From: Patescibacteria group bacterium
GTDB lineage: Bacteria > Patescibacteriota > Gracilibacteria > UM-FILTER-43-11
DNA: 8,679 nucleotides
NCBI GenBank assembly: GCA_029260955.1
Contig: JAJDCF010000063.1
Coordinates: forward strand, 1-8,679
Reading direction: 5' to 3'
The notes under the pieces were generated by a model. The model saw only the letters and a program-made list of their open reading frames with translations. It was not told the origin of the DNA and did no database searches. Below, in pieces: positions 1 through 5,592 of the stretch (positions within the stretch are counted from its first letter, which is position 1; every line of letters starts with the position of its first letter). Position numbers and translations under genes: made by a program.

Positions 1-705
1 ATGTTTTATGGGGCACCCATCCTTTGCAGCCTGGCAGCCGAACATTCGGGGGTCGATTTGGTCTTTCCTTTTTTACCCCCAAGCCACATAGAAGCGGCCA
101 AAACTTATTCGCTGAACTTTATTCTGCATAGCTTTGCGCAAGATACTTTGACCAGCAAAGATGTGAAGATGATCCTCAGTTTTAGCAAGCAAGTTGATTG
201 TGTGGTGATTGGCCCTGGCCTGGGAAAAGATACCAAAACCAAAACAGCAGTGAAGTCTATTTTGGCCCATCTGAAAGTTCCAACAGTCGTGGATGCCAGC
301 GCTTTGATGTACACCAACAACCTACCTGAAGTCTGCGTGCTCACACCACACCGGGGAGAGTTTTTAAATATGACTGGCGATGATCCAACTCCTAAGAATG
401 TGCAAAAGTGGTCCAAGAATCTGAAAGCAACCATTGTTTGTAAAGGGCCAAAAGATATTATTGCCGACAATGATGAAATCGCCATCAACAATACCGGTAA
501 TTCAATGATGACAGTCGGCGGTACGGGCGATGTTCTGTCTGGTTTTATTGGCGGTCTGATTGCCCAAGGTGCCAACCCATTTGATGCCGGAAAATATGCG
601 ACTCGAATTTTAGGCTTGCTTGCAGAGAACTTGGAAGACCTTGAAGCCAATATTCGCGCAGCTGACCTTGCTTACGCAATTCCTGCGGCAATTTTGAAGA
701 TGTAA
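1..705 (+). CDS. nnrD: ADP/ATP-dependent NAD(P)H-hydrate dehydratase, 5'-truncated by window edge
   Basis: This ribokinase-fold enzyme dehydrates the S form of damaged NADHX/NADPHX back to NAD(P)H at the expense of ADP or ATP, a cytosolic metabolite-repair step. Visible family motifs are YGAPILCSLAA at the left end, VIGPGLG (69-75), VVDASAL (96-102), LTPHRGEF (114-121) and the glycine-rich nucleotide/catalytic motif GGTGDVLSG (173-181), whose Asp is the family's catalytic base. The ATG at base 1 is almost certainly internal: family members carry some 20-40 more N-terminal residues with a Gly-rich strand before YGAP, so the gene should continue upstream. No NnrE epimerase domain is visible here, although many bacteria fuse the two; it could only lie upstream. 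The gap to the next gene is 21 bp on the same strand, so it is probably the first visible gene of an operon with pgeF and yggT. Family assignment is firm; which nucleotide it prefers cannot be read. Confidence 0.88.
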   Translation: MFYGAPILCSLAAEHSGVDLVFPFLPPSHIEAAKTYSLNFILHSFAQDTLTSKDVKMILSFSKQVDCVVIGPGLGKDTKTKTAVKSILAHLKVPTVVDASALMYTNNLPEVCVLTPHRGEFLNMTGDDPTPKNVQKWSKNLKATIVCKGPKDIIADNDEIAINNTGNSMMTVGGTGDVLSGFIGGLIAQGANPFDAGKYATRILGLLAENLEDLEANIRAADLAYAIPAAILKM

Positions 706-726
706 AACACTCTGAAACCTTTAAAA

Positions 727-1341
727 ATGATTGAATTTGACATCCTGAAGCCATTTTCGGGAGAACTTGATTATGGAGTAGTTCTTGATTCATCTGAAAT
801 ATCTGATGCGGTTATGGCTGATCAGGTTCATGGTGATGTCATTTTGGAAGTAACGGAGCAACATGAAACTCTGCCACAAGCTGATGCCTTTATGACACAG
901 CAAAAAGACTTAACGCTGATGGTTGAAGTAGCGGACTGCCAAGGGATTTTGATCTATGATCCTGTCACTCGGAGCGTTGGCGCGGTTCATTCAGGATGGC
1001 GTGGTTCCACGCTGAATATTATCGGCAAGACAATCAAAAAGATGACTGAAACTTACGGCGCATCCCCTTCTGACATGCGGGTGGCTATCAGCCCATCGCT
1101 TGGCCCTTGTTGTGCGGAGTTTTCGGACCCAAAAAACGAACTACCAGAATTTTGTCATCCTTTTATTGGAGAGGATAATCATGTGGACTTTTGGGCCTTG
1201 TCGACAAAACAATGCCTTGATGCGGGCGTACCCGAAGATCAGATTGAACTGGCTGGTGAGTGCAGCAAATGTCAGCCAGGATACTTGTCTTATCGGAATG
1301 GAGATAGCGGAAGGATGGGAGTTTTTGTTACACTACTATAG
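727..1341 (+). CDS. pgeF: Laccase-domain / peptidoglycan editing factor family protein (PgeF/YfiH)
   Basis: This is a YfiH/YlmD/PgeF-family protein (DUF152, 'multicopper polyphenol oxidase' of older annotation). Family members are zinc enzymes acting on purine nucleosides (adenosine deamination/phosphorolysis), and E. coli PgeF prevents misincorporation of Ser into the peptidoglycan stem peptide. Conserved blocks are QVHGD (33-37), DAFMT (53-57), VADCQGIL (68-75), AVHSGWRG (86-93), SLGPCCAEF (124-132) and the C-terminal CSKC...LSYR...GRMGVF (179-200). The expected zinc ligands H35, C71 and H88 are all present. At 204 residues it is somewhat shorter than the usual ~240, with a trimmed N-terminus. 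The start is the first ATG after nnrD; no Shine-Dalgarno motif precedes it, only an A-rich stretch (ttaaaaATG). The stop TAG directly abuts the yggT ATG, implying translational coupling. The blocks are clear, but the exact physiological substrate is not predictable. Confidence 0.9.
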   Translation: MIEFDILKPFSGELDYGVVLDSSEISDAVMADQVHGDVILEVTEQHETLPQADAFMTQQKDLTLMVEVADCQGILIYDPVTRSVGAVHSGWRGSTLNIIGKTIKKMTETYGASPSDMRVAISPSLGPCCAEFSDPKNELPEFCHPFIGEDNHVDFWALSTKQCLDAGVPEDQIELAGECSKCQPGYLSYRNGDSGRMGVFVTLL

Positions 1342-1602
1342 ATGGATTTTGTTTTTGTACTTCTCATCAACGTTGTTCGGATCTATAAGTTCGCCATTAT
1401 CGCGCGGATTTTGATGTCGTGGGTATCACCACACCCAAGAAGCGGTCCGGCAGTTTTACTTCACCAAGCAACTGAACCGGTTTTACGAATTTTCCGTGGG
1501 CTTATTCCACCCATCGGCATGATCGACCTTTCGCCAATTATTGCCTTCTTCGCTTTGGACTTTGCCCAACTTGGACTGATGAGTTTGATGGCTGAATTGT
1601 AA
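1342..1602 (+). CDS. yggT: YggT/YlmG family small integral membrane protein
   Basis: This 86-residue protein has the YggT layout: an N-terminal hydrophobic helix (about 2-25), the conserved loop RILMSWVSP (22-30), then ATEPVLRIFRGLIPP (43-57) and a second hydrophobic helix (about 62-84). One YggT repeat is present. Family members are inner-membrane proteins; in Gram-positives and plastids (YlmG) they sit next to division and cell-wall genes and influence nucleoid or septum organisation. The biochemical role is unknown. The ATG follows the pgeF stop with no intervening base, so expression probably depends on reinitiation. The pairing with a pgeF/ylmD homologue matches the ylmDE-sepF-ylmG neighbourhood of Firmicutes, although sepF and ylmE are absent here. 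The gene ends 9 bp before the convergent asparaginase gene, leaving no room for an obvious separate terminator. Confidence 0.88.
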   Translation: MDFVFVLLINVVRIYKFAIIARILMSWVSPHPRSGPAVLLHQATEPVLRIFRGLIPPIGMIDLSPIIAFFALDFAQLGLMSLMAEL

Positions 1603-1611
1603 GGGAAATTT

Positions 1612-2172
1612 TTATAGCTTGCGTTCTACTCCACCTTTTCTGTGTGCAACACCTTCTTCAGAGTGAAGCCACCACTCATCCGGCAGGCGAAACATTTCAC
1701 CATTCATGGATTGATATATACCATTTTCTGCTGTGAATGTTTGGGCAATGGCATATCCTAAATTGAACTGTCCATCGGAGGGCATTAGGTGGCCTTCTTC
1801 ATTAACGGTACCAAGCAATGTCCCCATACTTCCAGTTAAGGTTACGACACGACCATCCAGTTTTTCACCCTGCAAAAGATAATCAGCAGTATCTTTCATG
1901 GTGTAGGTTCCATGAGTCACAATGTTGTGATGGGCTCCCAATTTCAAGATTTCATCAACTAGCTTATCTCTATCTTCCATTGTTACACTTCGACTATCTT
2001 TCATACATATCTGCCTGAAAACGGTTTCGAAGTTACACCTTAGATCTTCAATATATTGTTGCACCATTGATCTACGCAGCGGAATCGCTTCCCCGTCTCT
2101 TTCAGGGGCGTTCCGTGAATCGATTGTGCCCCCCATTATGAATACGCCAAGCTTTCTGTTGTTTTTGCTCAT
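1612..2172 (-). CDS. Half-length asparaginase-like protein (N-terminal domain only, altered catalytic motif)
   Basis: This 186-residue protein matches the N-terminal domain of type I/II L-asparaginases, which hydrolyse Asn to Asp and ammonia. Motif 1 is FIMGGTIDS (11-19), with nucleophile-equivalent T16. DSRS...EDRDKL (59-71) corresponds to the substrate-binding Ser loop. VTHGTYTMKDTADYL (85-99) corresponds to the second catalytic motif THGTDTMEET, and VVTLTGSMG (109-117) with PSDGQFNLGYAIA (131-143) to the strand after it. Two things are odd. Full-length enzymes are ~320-350 residues and the whole C-terminal domain is missing. The catalytic Asp of THGTD is Tyr (Y90, codon TAC). Glu/Lys/Arg-rich segments and the short length suggest a divergent asparaginase-fold protein; activity on asparagine is doubtful. 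It is transcribed from its own promoter (2197-2224), is convergent with yggT, and opens the accessory region. A recent truncation is unlikely, since the ORF ends cleanly with an ordinary charged C-terminus. Confidence 0.75.
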   Translation of the reverse strand: MSKNNRKLGVFIMGGTIDSRNAPERDGEAIPLRRSMVQQYIEDLRCNFETVFRQICMKDSRSVTMEDRDKLVDEILKLGAHHNIVTHGTYTMKDTADYLLQGEKLDGRVVTLTGSMGTLLGTVNEEGHLMPSDGQFNLGYAIAQTFTAENGIYQSMNGEMFRLPDEWWLHSEEGVAHRKGGVERKL

Positions 2173-2196
2173 AAATCTATTGTAAATAAGGTTAAT

Positions 2197-2224
2197 ATTA
2201 TAACAAATATTCCGTTCTCGTCAA
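2197..2224 (-). promoter_or_regulatory. Sigma70-type promoter for the asparaginase-like gene
   Basis: On the minus strand TTGACG (2224-2219) and a perfect TATAAT (2202-2197) are separated by 16 bp. Transcription should begin near 2190, giving a leader of only ~18 nt before the ATG at 2172-2170. That leader contains no Shine-Dalgarno motif. The -35 box lies 11 bp from the first copy of the intergenic repeat. This is the best-matching promoter in the window. Confidence 0.72.
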
Positions 2225-2235
2225 CTATAAAGCTC

Positions 2236-2270
2236 AAAACAACCACATGCACCTCTGTTTGATTTTTGTG
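2236..2270 (+). repeat. Intergenic direct repeat, copy 1 (divergent 3' half)
   Basis: The first 20 bases (2236-2255), AAAACAACCACATGCACCTC, are identical to copies at 3625-3644 and 4197-4216. The following ~15 bases (tgtttgatttttgtg) are a degenerate version of the gatttggactttt tail of the other two copies. The upstream flank begins TCAACTA, as also seen ahead of copy 3. It lies in the space between the divergent asparaginase-like gene and the small ORF at 2321. Confidence 0.85.
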
Positions 2271-2320
2271 TGAAATCGAACTTCGTGTTAACATGCTCAC
2301 CTATTTTTGATCTAAAACAT

Positions 2321-2575
2321 ATGAATATAGATAAACGTGATGACAATCCAATGGGAATGATCGAAGGTACGACCGTTGCCGTAGATCCAATACAATTCGA
2401 AGGAGCAATGAAGAGTCATGAAGGTGGGTGGAAATGTAATGAAGATGGAAGGGAGTGGGCAATACATAGCGTACGACAGGCTATGGCTGAAGCTATGGCC
2501 ATCAAAGTGGGGGTACATGGAGAGCTTTTGGTAAAACAAGGGTATAGATTTATTCCATATGAAAAGGCTGCCTAA
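2321..2575 (+). CDS. Hypothetical protein, 84 aa, first gene of the first repeat-bounded unit
   Basis: I do not recognise this family. The predicted product is soluble, begins MNIDKRDDNP, contains GGWKCNEDGREWAIHSVRQA in its middle and ends FIPYEKAA. It has no signal peptide or membrane segment and a mildly amphipathic Ala/Met-rich helix (SVRQAMAEAMAIKVG). An in-frame GTG at 2270 would give 101 residues, but it overlaps the end of the repeat element and adds an unlike Cys/Pro segment (NFVLTCSPIFDLKH), so I prefer ATG 2321. No Shine-Dalgarno motif precedes either start. A weak promoter (TTAACA at 2288, TCTAAA at 2311, 17-bp spacer) would make the mRNA almost leaderless. The S1-domain gene follows 22 bp downstream, so the two are likely cotranscribed. 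The protein's function is unknown. Confidence 0.6.
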   Translation: MNIDKRDDNPMGMIEGTTVAVDPIQFEGAMKSHEGGWKCNEDGREWAIHSVRQAMAEAMAIKVGVHGELLVKQGYRFIPYEKAA

Positions 2576-2597
2576 CTAATCATTTGAAGTAACCACA

Positions 2598-3608
2598 ATG
2601 AATTTTGAAGCTGTAGATGGATTGGATATTGATGAAATTGAAGTAAGTGTTGCAGATTTAGATCCAAAAGGAAAAATTACTGCATTGTTTTCAATCCGCT
2701 CAAAATTATTGCATTCGGCAAGAGAAAGTACATGCTGCCGAGAAGTAATTTTTGATGGGCGAAAAAGGCTTGCTGCCATTTTTAGGCAGCATGGTGGTGA
2801 TCGACACAATGAGTCTGCACAAATTTTTGAAGGTTTGATACAACCAGATGACATTCTAAAACATGCTGCGGGAATCAAGCAAAAACCTAGGCAGGCACGG
2901 GAAGAAACTCGACAACGACCTTTTGCTTTTTACGTTTATGGCCCGGGGCTTAACGATCAAGGAGTCGCTAATATGCGAAAATTCCTAGGCGCGAAGGGTA
3001 GAAGGCTTGGCTCAATGAATCAATTAGATCCGCTAGGATTACTACATGTACTAGAGGAAACATATGACGGTAGGCCAATCTATATCACTCAAGCGCTGGA
3101 CGAAAATGAAAAATTATGCAGGCAGCTAGTGGTTGTTGCCAAAATCAATCCTAGATTGGCGAAGCGTCTATTTACCCTTGAATGGAATGATGATGTTCCA
3201 AATCCAAAGCCGATAACAGAAGATTCATCCTTCCAGCGCTTTTCGGCTTCGCTAGTACACGAAGACGGTAAAATGGAGGCATTGAGTGAGTTTATCTACC
3301 ACCAACCAGGCGTGGGTGAAATGTTTAACGGCCGTATTACAAGAGCTGTAGAATCTGGATTTTTCGTAGAAATTATACCAGGTGTTAGTGGTTTAGCTCA
3401 CAAATCAAAAATACCATCTGATTTAATTGACACCCTAAAAGAAGGAGATGCTATTACTGTTGTTGTAACTGAAATTATGGGCGCAGATTATATTAGACTA
3501 TCTATGACGCAAGCAAAAGAAGAAGCTGATAGGGGTAAACAACCTTTATTTGAAGGTAATAATTTAAGACTACTAGCCAGTGCCGTATCAGGGGAAGATA
3601 TAAGCTAA
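2598..3608 (+). CDS. S1-domain RNA-binding protein with unrecognised N-terminal region
   Basis: This 336-residue soluble protein carries one clear OB-fold S1 domain near its C-terminus (about 237-303): VGEMFNGRITRAVESGFFVEI, then PGVSGLAHKSKI and a final strand YIRLSM. This S1 version resembles that of polynucleotide phosphorylase (aromatic pair FF, 'PG..GL.H.S'), but no RNase PH or KH domains precede it. The first ~235 residues match nothing I know. They have an acidic N-terminal strand region (1-30), a Cys pair C46-C47, a basic stretch (95-107, QKPRQAREETRQR) and a segment 142-191 with faint likeness to ribosomal protein bS18. The start ATG 2598 is the first after an in-frame TAA at 2577 and lacks a Shine-Dalgarno motif. 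The gene follows the 84-aa gene by 22 bp and the pair is bounded by repeat copies 1 and 2. A role in RNA or ribosome binding is inferred only from the S1 domain. Confidence 0.75.
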   Translation: MNFEAVDGLDIDEIEVSVADLDPKGKITALFSIRSKLLHSARESTCCREVIFDGRKRLAAIFRQHGGDRHNESAQIFEGLIQPDDILKHAAGIKQKPRQAREETRQRPFAFYVYGPGLNDQGVANMRKFLGAKGRRLGSMNQLDPLGLLHVLEETYDGRPIYITQALDENEKLCRQLVVVAKINPRLAKRLFTLEWNDDVPNPKPITEDSSFQRFSASLVHEDGKMEALSEFIYHQPGVGEMFNGRITRAVESGFFVEIIPGVSGLAHKSKIPSDLIDTLKEGDAITVVVTEIMGADYIRLSMTQAKEEADRGKQPLFEGNNLRLLASAVSGEDIS

Positions 3609-3668
3609 GCAATTGTTTTATACAAAAACAACCACATGCACCTCGATTTGGACTTTTTTGAATTGCTT
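3607..3668. other. Inverted repeat enclosing repeat copy 2
   Basis: AAGCAATT (3607-3614) at the stop codon of the S1 gene is perfectly complementary to AATTGCTT (3661-3668), enclosing repeat copy 2 in a 46-nt loop. A competing inner hairpin pairs TTGTTTT (3613-3619) with AAAACAA (3625-3631) across a 5-nt loop and consumes the 5' end of the repeat core. Neither is GC-rich or followed by a T-run on the plus strand, so this is not a standard Rho-independent terminator. The arrangement suggests folding of the element in RNA or single-stranded DNA. Confidence 0.5.
3624..3657 (+). repeat. Intergenic direct repeat, copy 2
   Basis: This is a 34-bp stretch identical to copy 3 (4196-4229). It consists of an A, then the 20-bp core AAAACAACCACATGCACCTC, then GATTTGGACTTTT. 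It lies between the 3' ends of the convergent S1-domain gene and the Lys-rich minus-strand gene, 15 bp past the S1 stop. It is enclosed by the AAGCAATT/AATTGCTT inverted repeat. Confidence 0.9.
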
Positions 3669-3696
3669 GAAACCTCCTTATGCCCCTAAAAACACT

Positions 3697-4128
3697 TCAT
3701 TTACTTGTAAGGCCAGATAGCCCCGCACTAAACTTGTACGTCATCATATCAACATGTTTCTCAGAATTTAAATCGCTTTCCGACACTTTATATATTTTTG
3801 CAATGTGATTAATAGTTACATTTACTGTTTCTCGCTCCTTTTGATTGGAATCAAATATTGGAAGAGATTCTACCTGCTTAATGTAAGCACTTATTCTTTT
3901 GATCCGAGCTTTTATCTCTTCTTTGGTCTCACGATCTTTAGTTGATCTTAATTTTTCCCCTAGTTGCCCTTTCCCATATTTTAAAAGGCGAGTGAGATTA
4001 GCCTTTCTTACGTACAAATATTCCCAATGGATCTTTTCTTTTTTTTCAGGGCTTTTTTTTGTAGTTTGCTTTGGCTTTTCTGGTGACTTCCCTCGGAAAA
4101 CCAGCCTATTTGGCAGAAAAATGTTCAT
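3697..4128 (-). CDS. Hypothetical Lys-rich basic protein, 143 aa
   Basis: I do not recognise this family. Residues 12-35 are extremely basic and Pro/Ser-containing (GKSPEKPKQTTKKSPEKKEK) and probably disordered. Residues about 40-90 are predicted helical with many Lys/Arg/Glu (LTRLLKYGKGQLGEKL, then KEEIKARIKRISAYIKQ), compatible with a helical hairpin or coiled coil. The C-terminal part (105-125) contains TINHIAKIYKVSESDL, which looks like a helix-turn-helix-sized segment. There is no signal peptide and there are no Cys residues. The composition is compatible with nucleic-acid binding, but that is inference. The ATG at 4128-4126 is the only good start; the ~65 bp upstream are AT-rich, with no convincing promoter or Shine-Dalgarno motif. 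It is the only gene between repeat copies 2 and 3. Confidence 0.6.
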   Translation of the reverse strand: MNIFLPNRLVFRGKSPEKPKQTTKKSPEKKEKIHWEYLYVRKANLTRLLKYGKGQLGEKLRSTKDRETKEEIKARIKRISAYIKQVESLPIFDSNQKERETVNVTINHIAKIYKVSESDLNSEKHVDMMTYKFSAGLSGLTSK

Positions 4129-4195
4129 ATTTAATACTTGTTATGATCTGCTGAAATAATATCATAAGAGTCACCTCTCAACTAGTTAGCTATAA

Positions 4196-4229
4196 AAAAA
4201 CAACCACATGCACCTCGATTTGGACTTTT
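4196..4229 (+). repeat. Intergenic direct repeat, copy 3, in the infC upstream region
   Basis: This copy is identical over 34 bp to copy 2. It lies between the divergent Lys-rich gene and infC, 15 bp upstream of the putative infC -35 box, so it is probably outside the infC transcript. The 165-bp gap 4129-4293 contains this element, an AACTAGTT palindrome (4180-4187) and the infC promoter; I see nothing else there. Confidence 0.9.
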
Positions 4230-4243
4230 GTTAGAGAAAAAGC

Positions 4244-4272
4244 TTGACTTTAGGGTGCAACTTTTTTAATAT
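4244..4272 (+). promoter_or_regulatory. Putative promoter of the infC-rpmI-rplT operon
   Basis: TTGACT (4244-4249) is followed by overlapping -10 candidates TTTAAT (4265-4270, 15-bp spacer) and TAATAT (4267-4272, 17-bp spacer). Either would start transcription near 4277-4280, leaving a leader of ~15 nt to an ATT start at 4294. There is no room for a classical L20-binding autoregulatory leader, so any feedback on this operon would need another site. Confidence 0.5.
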
Positions 4273-4293
4273 CAGCAAGCTCCCTCCAAATTT

Positions 4294-4818
4294 ATTCCTA
4301 ATTCGATTCATATAGCTAAGCGCTTACGTGTTAATGAGGCCATTAAGTCTCCCAAAGTACTTCTCGTCGATAAGGGCGAAGTAATTGGAGAACTGACAAC
4401 TGAAGAGGCTTTGAAGCGTGCCCAGGAAAAGGGCTTGGATCTTGTTGAGGTGTCCCCCATGAGCAGTCCTCCGGTCTGCAAGATAATGGACTTTGGTACC
4501 CACCTTTACAATCAGAAGAAGAAGGATAAAAAGCAAAAGAAGGGGCAAAAGAAGACCGAGACCAAGACCATTCGCCTTAGTATTCGTACCGGCATTCATG
4601 ATCTTGAGATCAAAGCCAAACAGGCCACGAAATTCCTTGCAGATAGGAATATTGTGAAGGTGGTCGTACTGTTTAAAGGCCGTGAAATGGCTCATGGAGA
4701 CCTCGGATTTGTTAAGATGGATGAATTCTTTAAGATGTTGGAGGATGTTGCCGTCATCGAGCAACACCCTAAGAGACAAGGCTATCAGATGACTATGATA
4801 ATTAATCCAATTAAATAA
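4294..4818 (+). CDS. infC: Translation initiation factor IF-3, probable AUU start
   Basis: IF-3 binds the 30S subunit, prevents premature 50S joining and monitors start-codon/initiator-tRNA pairing. The N-domain shows RLRVNEAIKSPKVLLVD, then LDLVEVSP and PPVCKIMDFG (59-68). A Lys-rich linker (QKKKDKKQKKGQKK) follows, then the C-domain with IRTGIHDLEIKAKQATKFL and the signature FKGREMAH (127-134). No ATG, GTG or TTG exists before the RVNE motif: the frame is open back only to TAA 4267-4269, and the first usual start is TTG 4411, which would remove the N-domain core. In-frame ATT codons occur at 4294 and 4306 (and ATA at 4312). ATT 4294 gives 174 residues, the normal family length, with the N-terminus (M)PNSIHIAKRLRVNEA. 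AUU is the classical infC start used for IF-3 autoregulation in enterobacteria. The family is certain; the exact start codon is inferred. Confidence 0.9.
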   Translation: MPNSIHIAKRLRVNEAIKSPKVLLVDKGEVIGELTTEEALKRAQEKGLDLVEVSPMSSPPVCKIMDFGTHLYNQKKKDKKQKKGQKKTETKTIRLSIRTGIHDLEIKAKQATKFLADRNIVKVVVLFKGREMAHGDLGFVKMDEFFKMLEDVAVIEQHPKRQGYQMTMIINPIK

Positions 4819-4819
4819 T

Positions 4820-5029
4820 ATGCCAGGAAAAGCAAGACCAGGAAAACAGAAGACTTCCAGCTCCGCTAAGAAGCGCATAAAGAGAACCGGCAAGGGTACT
4901 TTTGCCCATGAGAAAGCCGCTCACAACCATCTTCTTCAGCAAAAATCCAAGAGGCAGAAGCGACTTGCTGGCAGAACTATTAAAGCTTCTGGATACAAGA
5001 AGACCTTGAAGAAACTACTACCTAACTAA
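4820..5029 (+). CDS. rpmI: 50S ribosomal protein bL35
   Basis: This small basic protein of the large ribosomal subunit has 69 residues (family ~64-67). The pattern is KQKTSSSAKKRIKRTGKG (9-26), HEKAAHNHLLQQKSKRQKR (30-48) and a short C-terminal helix KKTLKKLLPN. It begins one base after the infC stop (TAA-T-ATG). There is no Shine-Dalgarno motif, so translation is likely coupled to infC. Gene order infC-rpmI-rplT is the near-universal bacterial arrangement. Confidence 0.95.
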   Translation: MPGKARPGKQKTSSSAKKRIKRTGKGTFAHEKAAHNHLLQQKSKRQKRLAGRTIKASGYKKTLKKLLPN

Positions 5030-5037
5030 GATCAGAA

Positions 5038-5574
5038 ATGCCCAGAGTAAAACGAGGAGTTACAGCTCACGCAAGACATAAGAAAGTACTAAAGCTAGCT
5101 AAAGGCTATCGTGGAAAACGCAAGAATGTGTTTAAACTTGCCAAGAATGCGGTTATGAAAGCTGGAATGAACGCTTACCGTGATAGACGCATAAAGAAAA
5201 GAACATTCCACCAACTGTGGATTCTTCGCATTAATGCTGCTTGCCGTGGACACGAGCTTCGCTACAGCCGATTCATTTACGGACTTGAGCTTGCCGGCAT
5301 TAAGATTAATCGAAAGATGCTTGCTGAACTAGCCGTTAATCACGAAGATGTGTTCGCTCAGATTGTGGAAGATGTGAAGAAGGTCCTTCCACCACAGGGT
5401 GAACCAGCTGATCTGGATGAGCTAAGAAAGCGCTTTGGAACCAAGGCTAAACCAGCAACTAAGATGGCGTACGATGAGCCAAAGGATAAGAAGAAGGATG
5501 AGAAGGTGGAGGAAAAGGAAGAGAAGGCTGAAGTTAAAGAAGATCCAAAAAAAGATAAAGAGACTGAGGCTTAA
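5038..5574 (+). CDS. rplT: 50S ribosomal protein bL20 with long charged C-terminal extension
   Basis: bL20 binds 23S rRNA early in 50S assembly and in several bacteria represses its own operon. Residues 1-115 are canonical: MPRVKRGVTAHARHKKVLKL, then AKGYRGKRKNVFKLA, RDRRIKKRTFHQLWILRINA (48-67) and YSRFIYGLELAGIKINRKML (76-95). The family normally ends near 115-120. This protein continues to 178 with DELRKRFGTKAKPATK and then a low-complexity Lys/Glu/Asp tail (about 147-178), probably disordered and exposed. It starts 8 bp after the rpmI stop without a Shine-Dalgarno motif. The next ORF (lipoprotein 1) lies in the same reading frame after a single TAA, but the content changes sharply, so I treat rplT as ending here. 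Confidence 0.95.
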   Translation: MPRVKRGVTAHARHKKVLKLAKGYRGKRKNVFKLAKNAVMKAGMNAYRDRRIKKRTFHQLWILRINAACRGHELRYSRFIYGLELAGIKINRKMLAELAVNHEDVFAQIVEDVKKVLPPQGEPADLDELRKRFGTKAKPATKMAYDEPKDKKKDEKVEEKEEKAEVKEDPKKDKETEA

Positions 5575-5592
5575 ATACCTTTATCTATTATC

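Noticed and set aside
105..650. 181-codon minus-strand ORF opposite nnrD
   Set aside because: It is a shadow of a gene with clear family motifs on the plus strand. Its own translation has no recognisable domain.
2236..4229. The three repeats as a CRISPR array
   Set aside because: Copies are ~0.6-1.4 kb apart with whole genes between them, not 30-40 bp spacers, and no cas genes are present.
3624..4229. Repeat element as a terminator on the minus strand (ends in a T-run there)
   Set aside because: No stable GC stem precedes the T-run. Copies lie upstream of, downstream of, and between genes in all orientations, including a divergent pair where no minus-strand transcript needs terminating.
4411..4818. 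infC starting at TTG 4411
   Set aside because: It would delete the RVNEAIKSPKVLLVD part of the IF-3 N-domain that is encoded in frame immediately upstream.
4324..4893. 189-codon minus-strand ORF opposite infC
   Set aside because: It is antisense to IF-3 and bL35, whose motifs are unambiguous. Its Leu-rich run is the complement of the Lys-rich IF-3 linker.
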